Origin: Actinomycetota bacterium
GTDB taxonomy: Bacteria > Actinomycetota > CADDZG01 > WHSQ01
Direction: 5' to 3'
Assembly (NCBI GenBank): GCA_016781115.1
Contig: JADDQX010000002.1
Span: forward strand, 1-37,816
Length of the DNA: 37,816 nucleotides
The position numbers were made by a program, and so were the translations under genes. The notes under the pieces are model-generated. The model did no database searches, was not told where the DNA came from, and saw nothing but the letters and a program-made list of their open reading frames with translations. This document shows, in pieces, positions 18,126-26,323 of the stretch. How positions within the stretch are numbered: the stretch's first letter is position 1; each line of letters begins with the position of its first letter.

Positions 18126-19976
18126 GTGGATGCAGGCGAACTCGCGCGTCGCTGGGGGATCCAAACGCGCTACGAGAACTTCAACAAGGAAGTGCAGGTC
18201 GTTCCCGCCGAGACGGTAGACCTCCTCTTGGAGGTGATGGACGCCCGCGAGCAGGGCCCTCCCCCGGCTGGAGCGCAGGTGACCACGCCGGGCGCCGGCG
18301 TCGATCTGACGAACGTCGTGGAGCTGCGGACGGAAGACGGCGGCAGCGAGGTCGTGGTGGACGCGCTGCCCGACGACCTTCCGCTCGGCTATCACCGGCT
18401 CGTCCGCAACGACGGCAGCGAGCAAACCTTGATCGTCAGCCCCGGCGCGTGCCACTTCCCCGAAAGCTTGCGCATCTGGGGCTGGGCGCTGCAGCTCTAC
18501 TCACTGCTATCGAAGACGAGCTGGGGGATCGGCGACCTGGGCGACCTGCGCCGGTTCGCGCGTTGGGCGCAGCAGAGCGGCGCGGGAGCGATCATGTTGA
18601 ACCCTCTGCATGCTGCGCTTCCGTTAGAGAGCCAGCAACCGAGCCCCTACTTCCCGAGCAGTCGCTGCTTCCGCAACCCGCTGTACCTGCGCATCGAAGA
18701 CGTGCCGGGGGCAGATGACGTTGCGGGGATCAGCGACCTCGCTACCGAGGGCCGCGCCCTGAACGAGGCAGCCACGATCGATCGCGACCGCGTCTACGAC
18801 CTCAAGATGCAGGCGCTGGAGAAGCTGTGGGCGGAGGCGCCGAAGACCGAGTTCGAGACGTGGGCGGAGGACCAGGGGGAGGTGTTGCGCAGTTACGCGA
18901 CCTACGCGTCTATCGCGGAGGCGCACGGCGGTGGCCCCGGAAGCGGGTGGCCGGCGGATCTGGCGCGCGGGGAACCGAACGCGCTGAGGGTATGGCAGGA
19001 GGAGCACTCGGACCGCATCACCTTCCACGGCTGGATCCAGTGGCTGTTGGAGCGGCAACTGGCCGACGCCTCGCGCGAGGTGGGACTGGTCAACGACCTC
19101 GCGATCGGGGTGGATCCCGACGGGGCGGACGCGTGGTTGTGGCAAGACGCCTTCGTCCGGGGTGTGACGGTGGGGGCTCCTCCCGACGAGTTCAACCTCG
19201 CGGGTCAGAACTGGGGGCTTCCTCCGATGGACCCGTGGAAGCTGCGGGCCGGCGGATACGAGCCGTTCATCCGAACGATCCGCTCCGCGATGCGGCACAG
19301 CTCCGGCATCCGCATAGATCACGTGATGGGGCTCTTCCGACTCTTCTGGATCCCTGACGGCGCGGAGGCCGCGGCAGGCGCCTACGTGCGCTACCCGCAC
19401 GACGATCTGCTCAACATCGTCGCGCTCGAGAGCCACCGGGCGCAGGCGTACGTCGTCGGCGAAGACCTCGGAACCGTCGAGGACGTGGTGCGGGACGAGA
19501 TGGAGCGCCGAAAGATGCTGTCGTACAGGTTGTTGTGGTTCGAAGAGGACCTGCCCGACAGCTATCCCGAGCTGGCGCTCGCGGCGGTGACGAACCACGA
19601 CCTCCAAACGGTGGCGGGCTTGTGGTCGCGAAGCGACATCGAGAGCCAGCAGGAGGTCGGGCTGGAGGTGAACGTCGAGGGGACAGAGGCTCAGCGGGAG
19701 CAGCTGCGTCGGTGGCTGGAGCTAGACGACGACGCCCCCATCGAGGAGGTCATCCTTGGCACCTACCGTTTGCTCGGCCGCGCCTCCTGCGCGGTCGTGA
19801 TGGCGACGCTCGAAGACGTGCTCGGGGTCACCGAAAGACCGAACGTGCCCGGAACGAGCGACGAACGACCGAACTGGTCGCTGCCGCTTCCGCTTCCGCT
19901 GGAGGAGATCGAGCGACACGAGCGGGTGAACCGGGTTATGGAGCTCCTAGCGCGAGAACGAGAGCGAGTGCTGTGA
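18126..19976 (+). CDS. malQ: 4-alpha-glucanotransferase
   Basis: RIWGWALQLYSLLSKTSWGIGDLGDLRRFARWA, GIRIDHVMGLFRLFWIPDGA, VVGEDLGTVEDVVRDEM, LAAVTNHDLQTVAG. Confidence 0.95.
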   Translation: MDAGELARRWGIQTRYENFNKEVQVVPAETVDLLLEVMDAREQGPPPAGAQVTTPGAGVDLTNVVELRTEDGGSEVVVDALPDDLPLGYHRLVRNDGSEQTLIVSPGACHFPESLRIWGWALQLYSLLSKTSWGIGDLGDLRRFARWAQQSGAGAIMLNPLHAALPLESQQPSPYFPSSRCFRNPLYLRIEDVPGADDVAGISDLATEGRALNEAATIDRDRVYDLKMQALEKLWAEAPKTEFETWAEDQGEVLRSYATYASIAEAHGGGPGSGWPADLARGEPNALRVWQEEHSDRITFHGWIQWLLERQLADASREVGLVNDLAIGVDPDGADAWLWQDAFVRGVTVGAPPDEFNLAGQNWGLPPMDPWKLRAGGYEPFIRTIRSAMRHSSGIRIDHVMGLFRLFWIPDGAEAAAGAYVRYPHDDLLNIVALESHRAQAYVVGEDLGTVEDVVRDEMERRKMLSYRLLWFEEDLPDSYPELALAAVTNHDLQTVAGLWSRSDIESQQEVGLEVNVEGTEAQREQLRRWLELDDDAPIEEVILGTYRLLGRASCAVVMATLEDVLGVTERPNVPGTSDERPNWSLPLPLPLEEIERHERVNRVMELLARERERVL

Positions 19977-21385
19977 AGAAAGAAAAGGTCGACATGCACG
20001 AGGTTGCGCGCGAGCGCTTCGGCTATGACAGCCTTCTGCCGGGCCAAGAACAAGCGATGAGGGCCGTGCTCGAGGGGCGGGACACGCTGGCGATCATGCC
20101 GACGGGCTCCGGGAAGTCGGCGATCTACCAGATCCCGGCCCTCTTGCTCGACGGCCCCACGGTTGTGGTCTCGCCTCTGATCGCGCTGCAACGGGATCAG
20201 GTCGAGGCCCTGGATGACACCGGCGTGGCCGACGCGGCGCAGGCGAACTCGACGCTCTCCGCGACGGAACGGTCAGAGACTTTCGACCGACTCGACTCCG
20301 GTGATCTCGAGTTCCTGTTCCTCGCGCCGGAGCAGTTCTCCAACGAGGAGACGATGGCCCGCGTGCGCGAGGCGCAGCCGTCGCTGTTCGTGGTCGACGA
20401 GGCCCATTGCATCAGCGCGTGGGGCCACGACTTCCGCCCGGACTACCTGAACCTAGGCACGGTCGCGGACGAGTTGGGCCGCCCGCCGATCCTGGCCCTC
20501 ACGGCAACGGCCTCTCCTCTCGTTAGGGACGAGATCATGGCGCGGCTGTCGATGAAGGATCCGGAGGTCGTCGTCCGCGGCTTCGATCGCCCGAACATCC
20601 GGCTCGAGGTGCGGCGGTTCGCAGACGAGAACGCTAAGCGCAGCGCGCTCCTGGAATGCGTTAGTGAGGCAAAGAAGCCCGGCATCGTCTACGTCTCTAC
20701 GCGCCGCGCAGGGGAGGACCTGGCGGGCGAGCTGTGGAAGCAGGGGGTAGGCGCGGTCTACTACCACGGAGGCATGACCCGCTCGGAGCGCGAAGAAGCC
20801 CAAGAGGCTTTCATGGAGAACGCGTTCGAAGTCGTGGTTGCGACCACTGCGTTCGGGATGGGGATCGACAAGCCCGACGTCCGCTTCGTCTTCCACTACG
20901 ACATCCCCGATTCGGTCGACTCGCTCTACCAGGAGATCGGGCGCGCGGGGCGGGACGACGAGCCGGCGGAGGCGGTGCTGTTCTATAGGTCGGAGGATCT
21001 GGGGATAAGGCGTTTCTTCGCGGCGAGCGGCGGCTCGGACGAAGAGGCGGAACAACGAAAGATGCTGGACCAGTCTCGGCTCGACATGATGCGCGCGTAT
21101 GCCGAGACCCAGGATTGCAGGAGGCAGTTCCTGCTCAACTACTTCGGCGAAGCCTTCGACGACCCGTGCGACCGTTGCGACAACTGCGAGGCGGGCACCA
21201 CGGTGCCCGCCTCGGTCACGCTCCCGTTCGAGCTCAACGCGCGGGTCCACCATGACTCCTGGGGTGACGGCATGGTTATGCGTTACGAGGGCGACAAGGT
21301 CGTCGTCCTCTTCGACGAACAGGGCTACAAGACGCTGTCGGTCGAGATGGTCACCGAAGGAAACCTCCTAACTCTTCTGTGCTAA
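19973..21385 (+). CDS. RecQ-family ATP-dependent DNA helicase, short form
   Basis: LAIMPTGSGKSAIYQIPALL, VVSPLIALQRDQV, FVVDEAHCISAWGHDFRPDY, QEIGRAGRDDEPAEAVLFY, CRRQFLLNYFGEAFDDPCDRCDNC zinc site; GTG start overlaps the malQ stop. Confidence 0.93.
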   Translation: MKKEKVDMHEVARERFGYDSLLPGQEQAMRAVLEGRDTLAIMPTGSGKSAIYQIPALLLDGPTVVVSPLIALQRDQVEALDDTGVADAAQANSTLSATERSETFDRLDSGDLEFLFLAPEQFSNEETMARVREAQPSLFVVDEAHCISAWGHDFRPDYLNLGTVADELGRPPILALTATASPLVRDEIMARLSMKDPEVVVRGFDRPNIRLEVRRFADENAKRSALLECVSEAKKPGIVYVSTRRAGEDLAGELWKQGVGAVYYHGGMTRSEREEAQEAFMENAFEVVVATTAFGMGIDKPDVRFVFHYDIPDSVDSLYQEIGRAGRDDEPAEAVLFYRSEDLGIRRFFAASGGSDEEAEQRKMLDQSRLDMMRAYAETQDCRRQFLLNYFGEAFDDPCDRCDNCEAGTTVPASVTLPFELNARVHHDSWGDGMVMRYEGDKVVVLFDEQGYKTLSVEMVTEGNLLTLLC

Positions 21386-21422
21386 CTGGACTACGTGCCA
21401 GCGTCGCTTTCCGACGTCAGAA
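21375..21422 (+). repeat. Structured dispersed element, copy A
   Basis: TTCTG-tgctaactggactacgtgcca-GCGTCG-ctttc-CGACGT-CAGAA; homologous to copies at 33352-33408 (+) and 33446-33497 (-). Confidence 0.65.
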
Positions 21423-21455
21423 CACGCCGCCGGTCCACGAGTGGGCTCCGGCGCG

Positions 21456-21818
21456 TCAGGAGATGGTCGTGAACGTCGCGGTCGCGTAGGCGATGTGTTC
21501 GCCGGTCTCCTCTTGGAAGACCTCGGCCTCCAGAACCGTGAACCGCTTGCCCTTGCGACGCACTTCTGCGGTGGCCACGATCATGCCTTCTTGACCCGGC
21601 TCTAGGTAGTTGACCTTCGCCTCGACGGTCACCGGCTGCTCGTCGTCAAGGGTGGAGGCGAGGGCCGAGCCCATGGCGCAGTCCGCCAGCGTGGCGATCG
21701 CTCCACCATGCAAGATGCCGCCGTCGTTGAGGTGCTGTTTCTCCGCGCGCATCGTGAGGCGGGCTCTACCGTCACCTCTTTCGGCGATCTCGATGCCAAG
21801 CGTCTCGCGGAACGCCAT
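21456..21818 (-). CDS. PaaI-family thioesterase (hotdog fold)
   Basis: LNDGGILHGGAIATLADCAMGSALAS; TGATG overlap with the SDR stop. Confidence 0.9.
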   Translation of the reverse strand: MAFRETLGIEIAERGDGRARLTMRAEKQHLNDGGILHGGAIATLADCAMGSALASTLDDEQPVTVEAKVNYLEPGQEGMIVATAEVRRKGKRFTVLEAEVFQEETGEHIAYATATFTTIS

Positions 21819-22576
21819 CACCGGCTTCCCGCCGCCGCCATCAACATCAAGCCGCCATCGACGACGAACGATGCGCCCGTGGCGTAGCTCGACTCGGGCG
21901 ACGCGAGGAACACCACGAAGTCCGCGATCTCCCGCGCGTGACCGGGACGACCCGCGGGGATGTTGTCGCGGACCTCGGTCTGCGGGTCGGTGTCTTCGTT
22001 GCCGGTCATCTTCGTCGCGATCTCTCCCGGCGCGATCGCATTCACGGTGATGCCGTGCTCCGCAAGTTCGAGAGCCATGACCTTCGTCAGGAGGCCGAGC
22101 CCGCCTTTGGCGGCGCAATAGGCCGACGACTTCGGCAGCGGGATGTGCTCGTGCACCGACGTGACGTTGATGATGCGCCCGTGGGTCTTGTTCTCGACCA
22201 TGTGACGGGCCGCGGTCTGCGCGCAGAGGAAGGCACCGGTGAGGTTGATGTCTAGAACCTGCTTCCACTTCTCGAGCGACAGGTCGACGAAGGCATCTGA
22301 GTGACCGGCGCCCGCGTTGTTCACGAAGACGTCGAGACCGCCGAGCCGCTGGATCAGGTCCGAGACGACGGCGGGCGCTACTGCAGGGTCGGACAGATCG
22401 AGATGGGCGACTTCCGCCGTGCCGCCCTCCGCCCTGATCTCCTCCGCGACTTCCTTCGCCCCGACCTCGTCGCTGTGCCAGGTGATCCCGACGTCGTAGC
22501 CCGCCTGGGCTAGCGCGACCGCGGTGGCCTTCCCGATCCCGGCGCTGCCACCGGTGACGATGGCTTTGCGCGCCAT
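21818..22576 (-). CDS. SDR-family oxidoreductase
   Basis: AIVTGGSAGIGKATAVALA, NNAGAG, SAYCAAKGGLGLLTKVMALELAEHGITVNAIAPG. Confidence 0.95.
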   Translation of the reverse strand: MARKAIVTGGSAGIGKATAVALAQAGYDVGITWHSDEVGAKEVAEEIRAEGGTAEVAHLDLSDPAVAPAVVSDLIQRLGGLDVFVNNAGAGHSDAFVDLSLEKWKQVLDINLTGAFLCAQTAARHMVENKTHGRIINVTSVHEHIPLPKSSAYCAAKGGLGLLTKVMALELAEHGITVNAIAPGEIATKMTGNEDTDPQTEVRDNIPAGRPGHAREIADFVVFLASPESSYATGASFVVDGGLMLMAAAGSR

Positions 22577-22794
22577 CAGGAGCCGTTGCCGGAGGTGCCG
22601 CGACCGGTCTTCTGCTGCAGCTCGTCGATCTTCTGCGATGCCTCAGCCTTCGTCAGGTTCTCGTCGACCTTCTCGCCGGCTTCGGTGGCGAGGGTGTTGA
22701 GGTACGAGGCTTGGGCGCCCGTCATCTCTTCATCGCCCGTCACCCACTCCTCGGGGTCCTTCTGCACGTTGTCCGCGTTGGCTTGGTCGGCCAT
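22576..22794 (-). CDS. DUF3072-type small protein
   Basis: DPEEWVTGDEEMTGAQASYLNTLATEAGEKVDENLTKAEASQKIDELQQKTGRG; RBS GAGGAGG; TGATG overlap with the SDR. Confidence 0.85.
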   Translation of the reverse strand: MADQANADNVQKDPEEWVTGDEEMTGAQASYLNTLATEAGEKVDENLTKAEASQKIDELQQKTGRGTSGNGS

Positions 22795-22856
22795 AGGTCT
22801 GCCTCCTCGCTTCGTGTTCTTTCGGAGCCGGATTACCCACGGAGACAGGGGCTAAA

Positions 22857-22870
22857 CGAACATATGTTCG
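22857..22870. promoter_or_regulatory. Putative SOS box (LexA operator)
   Basis: Perfect 14-bp palindrome CGAACATATGTTCG, matching Gram-positive/actinobacterial CGAAC-N4-GTTCG, 62 bp upstream of the DUF3072 ATG. Confidence 0.65.
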
Positions 22871-23257
22871 CTACCTCGCCTCCCTCCGGGAGCGGGCCTG
22901 GAGCACCAGCCGCACCCCCGAGGCGATCACGATCGCTCCGAAGAACCGCTGGAGGAGGTCGGCGTCGATCGCGAGCGCGACGTCGGCGCCGGCCTGGACC
23001 GACAGCGCGCCTCCTGCGGCCAGGGCCGCTGCTAATGCAACCTCGACGAAGCCGCGACGGTGGTGGGCGACCGCACCGACGAGCGCGGTGGGCACGATCA
23101 CCGCCAGCGACGTGCCTTGCGCCGCGTGCTGGTCGATCCCGTAGCCGAGGACCATCACCGGAACCATCAGCAAGCCTCCACCGATGCCGAACATCGCAGA
23201 GAAGGCGCCGACGACGAGACCGACCGGGATCAGCCAGAGATATGCGACCTCGATCAC
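22871..23257 (-). CDS. Half-size TauE/SafE-family membrane protein (second gene)
   Basis: GTG start in GTGA overlap with the upstream gene; GAFSAMFGIGGGLLMVPVMVLGYGIDQHAAQGTSLAVIVPTALVGAV. Confidence 0.85.
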   Translation of the reverse strand: MIEVAYLWLIPVGLVVGAFSAMFGIGGGLLMVPVMVLGYGIDQHAAQGTSLAVIVPTALVGAVAHHRRGFVEVALAAALAAGGALSVQAGADVALAIDADLLQRFFGAIVIASGVRLVLQARSRREAR

Positions 23258-23610
23258 GTCAGCACCATGACGAGGCCAACGAGGATCGTGATGACGCCGA
23301 AGGCTGCCTTCAGTCGGGCCTCGTCCGATCCCGCCATCACACGAGCGCCGACGGGAGCCCCGACAAGTGCGCCGACCGCGAGAGGAACGGCCGCTTCCAG
23401 CTCGACCTCTCCTGCCGAGCCGAACGCGGCCGCACCGACACCAGCGATAAGAACGATCGCCGCCAGTGACGTCGCATGGGCTTCGTGCTGCGACGTGCCG
23501 AGCAGCGCCAGGAGGAGCGGAACCATCACGATGCCGCCTCCGACGCCGACCAGGCCGCTTGCGAAGCCGGCGGCAAGCCCGATCAAGAACGCGAGCCCGA
23601 ACCTCTTCAT
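23254..23610 (-). CDS. Half-size TauE/SafE-family membrane protein (first gene)
   Basis: GFASGLVGVGGGIVMVPLLLALLGTSQHEAHATSLAAIVLIAGVGAAAFGSAGEV. Confidence 0.87.
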   Translation of the reverse strand: MKRFGLAFLIGLAAGFASGLVGVGGGIVMVPLLLALLGTSQHEAHATSLAAIVLIAGVGAAAFGSAGEVELEAAVPLAVGALVGAPVGARVMAGSDEARLKAAFGVITILVGLVMVLT

Positions 23611-23681
23611 AAAGCCATCGAACCACGCGAGGTGTGAACGATGAAGCCGAACTTGTCGTACCTCGGCCCTAGGTTGAGGTT

Positions 23682-24344
23682 GTGCGACGACCCCTTGTGT
23701 ATGACATCGACCAACACACTTTTCGGGAAGCTGTCGCGAGAAGCCAGTCGCTCCGCGGCATCATCCAGGCCCTGGAACTGCACGATCACACGAATACCTA
23801 CACCCGTCTTCGACGAAGGATCGCGGAGCTGGCTCTAGATACGTCGCACTTCCACCGATACCGCGGTCGCTCCGCCTATTCAGACCAGGAACTTAGAAGC
23901 GCGGTCGCGACCTCGAGATCAATCCGAGAGGCGTTGCTGAAACTCGGTCTCAAGGGCCAGGGTGGCAACTACAGGATCCTCCGTCGGAACGTCCAGCGCC
24001 TGGGGCTAAGCATGTCTCACTTCACCGGGACCGGGTGGCGAAAGGGGTCGACGATCCCCGTGACGCCGGCTCGGCAGTTGTCGGAGGTCCTCGTCGAAAG
24101 GTCGTACGCCTCCACCTATTCCGTCCGAACGCGGTTACTGCGCGACGGGATCAAGGCGTATCGCTGCGAGGTCTGTGGACTGACCGACTGGCGAGGAGCG
24201 TCTATCCCTCTAGAGCTCGATCATGTGAATGGAGTGAACGACGACCACAGACTAGAGAACCTGCGGCTCATCTGCCCGAACTGCCACTCGCAGACCGCGA
24301 CGTACCGCGGACGCAACAGGAGGGCACGGCGCGAGCCGATATAG
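23682..24344 (+). CDS. HNH endonuclease with duplicated N-terminal helical repeat
   Basis: CEVCGLTDWRGASIPLELDHVNGVNDDHRLENLRLICPNCHSQTATYRGRN; GTG start. Confidence 0.88.
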   Translation: MRRPLVYDIDQHTFREAVARSQSLRGIIQALELHDHTNTYTRLRRRIAELALDTSHFHRYRGRSAYSDQELRSAVATSRSIREALLKLGLKGQGGNYRILRRNVQRLGLSMSHFTGTGWRKGSTIPVTPARQLSEVLVERSYASTYSVRTRLLRDGIKAYRCEVCGLTDWRGASIPLELDHVNGVNDDHRLENLRLICPNCHSQTATYRGRNRRARREPI

Positions 24345-24361
24345 GTGGGTATTTTCTAGGT

Positions 24362-24436
24362 GCCCCCGTACTCCAACTGGTAGCAGAGAGCCGGCTTAAA
24401 ACCGGCACAGTGTGGGTTCGAATCCCACCGGGGGCA
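24362..24436 (+). tRNA. tRNA with UAA anticodon (Leu codon UUA) but short class I variable loop; no encoded CCA
   Basis: GCCCCCG/CGGGGGC acceptor, GCCGG-CTTAAAA-CCGGC anticodon arm (TAA at 24397-24399), GTGGG-TTCGAAT-CCCAC T arm, 5-nt variable region ACAGT, D loop with GG. Confidence 0.85.
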
Positions 24437-24444
24437 CGCCACGC

Positions 24445-24466
24445 GATCTAGTCACGGCCCTAGATC
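24445..24466. terminator. Inverted repeat downstream of the tRNA, possible terminator
   Basis: GATCTAG-tcacggcc-CTAGATC; no clear T-run. Confidence 0.3.
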
Positions 24467-25173
24467 AGGGGCCAGGGCAGTGGGCGGTCGCTCTGGGGTG
24501 AGGGGAAGCGGTCCTCCACCAGAAGCACCGCGACTCGTTCCAGCGTCACCGCGACCTCCTCGGGAGCGAGCAGTTCCGCCAGGCTCTGCTGCAGCTCTCC
24601 CGGCTCCGAGAGCCGGGCCCCCAGAACCTCGAGCCCTTGCCTGAGGTCGTCACCCAGCGGCTCTTCCGCGTAGCTCCAGATCACCGTGCGCAGCTTCGGC
24701 TCGACGTGGAAGCTCACGCCGTGATCCACCGCCCATAGCTTGCCGTCGGAGTCCTCGATCACGTGGCCGCCCTTGCGATCGGCGTTGTTGATCACGACGT
24801 CGAGCGCGGCGAACCTCCGCAGGTCGTCCGCGCGCTCCTCCATCAACACGAAGTAGTGGCGATCGGGATCGTGCTCGATGAAGAGCTGCAACGACCCCTC
24901 TCCGAGCGGAGCGTCCGGGCGCAACACCGTCGGAGGCACGATCGGCCAGCCCGCGGCGCGAGCAACGAGATACGCCGCCACCTCGCGCCCGGCGAGCGTT
25001 CCCGGCGGGAAATCCCACAGAGGACGCTCGCCGCGCTTGGGCTTGTAGACGGCGAGCACCTCTTCCCCCTCCCGCGTCAGCCTCGCGAGGAAGGTGTAGT
25101 TGGACGAATAAGGAAGGAGACCGAGAACCTCCATGTCCCCGCCGGCCAAGAGGTCGAGGACGTCGACCGTCAT
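24460..25173 (-). CDS. SCO1664-family protein (PI3/PI4-kinase-like fold)
   Basis: LLPYSSNYTFLARL...AVYKPKRGERPLWDFPPGTLAGREVAAYLV...VINNADRKGGHVI...AVDHGVSFH. Confidence 0.9.
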   Translation of the reverse strand: MTVDVLDLLAGGDMEVLGLLPYSSNYTFLARLTREGEEVLAVYKPKRGERPLWDFPPGTLAGREVAAYLVARAAGWPIVPPTVLRPDAPLGEGSLQLFIEHDPDRHYFVLMEERADDLRRFAALDVVINNADRKGGHVIEDSDGKLWAVDHGVSFHVEPKLRTVIWSYAEEPLGDDLRQGLEVLGARLSEPGELQQSLAELLAPEEVAVTLERVAVLLVEDRFPSPQSDRPLPWPLI

Positions 25174-25180
25174 GAAGGCG

Positions 25181-25711
25181 CTAGCTCAGGCGGTGGCCGT
25201 TGGAGGCCGGACACTTGTGTCCGTCGGGATCCATCGGAAGACCGCACAGCTGGCACAGCGGCCGCCCCTCGGCTACCACGGCGAGAGCGTGCAGGATGAA
25301 GGCGCGGGCGTGGTCGCGCGCGAGCAGGATCCGAACGGCGAAGTCGTCCACGTCCGGCCCCTCGTCCTCGTCTTCCTCATCCGCGGGAGCGGCAGCCACG
25401 GGCTCCAGTGCCACGACTACCGATTCACCGTCTTCCTCATACGTGAGCCCGATCGTCCCCACCCTCCACTCGGGCTCGATCGGGGCGCTGAGCGAATAGA
25501 GCGGGTCACGCTGCGGCGTCGCGGTAGCTATCTCGTCCGTCGGGTCGATGAGGAGCAGCAGCTCCTTGAGCTTCTCGGCCAGGACCTCAACCTGCCCCTT
25601 TTCCAACTGGTACGTGAGCGTCAACGCCTCGCTCCGACACTGAAGGAAGAAAGTCCGCTCTCCAGGCCGACCGGTGTAGTCGGCGGTGAGGACCTCCGGG
25701 CGAACGTCCAT
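25181..25711 (-). CDS. DUF3090-family protein
   Basis: ADYTGRPGERTFFLQCRS...LTYQLEKGQVEVLAEKLKELL; C-terminal CQLCGLPMDPDGHKCPASNGH. Confidence 0.92.
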   Translation of the reverse strand: MDVRPEVLTADYTGRPGERTFFLQCRSEALTLTYQLEKGQVEVLAEKLKELLLLIDPTDEIATATPQRDPLYSLSAPIEPEWRVGTIGLTYEEDGESVVVALEPVAAAPADEEDEDEGPDVDDFAVRILLARDHARAFILHALAVVAEGRPLCQLCGLPMDPDGHKCPASNGHRLS

Positions 25712-26323
25712 CTAAGCCTTCACCAACCGCGGCATAGGAAGCGCGTTCAACGAGAGCACCTGAGGGCCGTAGTCGCTCACGTTGAGCACCGAGACCGAAG
25801 CTGGGCCGATGAAGATCCGCTGGAACAGGTCTATGTGCAGACCCAGGTAGTGCGCGATCACGAGCTTGATCGTGTCTCCGTGCGAGACGCAACAGATCGC
25901 GTCCCGCGGGTGTTCACCCCGCAGCCGCTCGATCTCGTCCACGGCTCGAGTCTGCACCTCTCGCAGCGTCTCCCCCTCGGGAAAACGCGCGGCAGACGGC
26001 CATCTCTGCACCGTCCCCCACAACTTCGTTCGCATCAGCGACTTCAGCGAGCGGTTGGTCCACTTGCCGTATCGCACCTCGCCGATCGCGTGATTGACCT
26101 TCACGTCCAGATCGTGAACCGCCGCGATCGCTCGGGCGGTCTCGATCGTGCGATCGATGGGGCTGGAGTAGATCGCCCTTAAGGGAACGTCGGCCAGATA
26201 CTGCGCGGCGTTCTCGGCTTGACGCCTCCCCTCGTCTGTCAGGTGCACGCCCTCCATCCAACCCGTGACCCGGTGACCCGTGTGCGAGGTCACGCCGTGG
26301 CGAACGAGATAGAGCGTGGTCAC
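25712..26323 (-). CDS. MSMEG_4193-family putative phosphomutase (histidine phosphatase fold)
   Basis: LYLVRHGVTSHTGHRVTGWMEGVHLTDEGRRQAE; CCVSHGDTIKLVIAHYLG; GTG start overlaps the synthetase stop as GTGA. Confidence 0.92.
   Translation of the reverse strand: MTTLYLVRHGVTSHTGHRVTGWMEGVHLTDEGRRQAENAAQYLADVPLRAIYSSPIDRTIETARAIAAVHDLDVKVNHAIGEVRYGKWTNRSLKSLMRTKLWGTVQRWPSAARFPEGETLREVQTRAVDEIERLRGEHPRDAICCVSHGDTIKLVIAHYLGLHIDLFQRIFIGPASVSVLNVSDYGPQVLSLNALPMPRLVKA

Noticed and set aside
23607-23789. 60-aa minus ORF overlapping the HNH gene start
   Set aside because: Antisense to HNH, no domain, no clear RBS.
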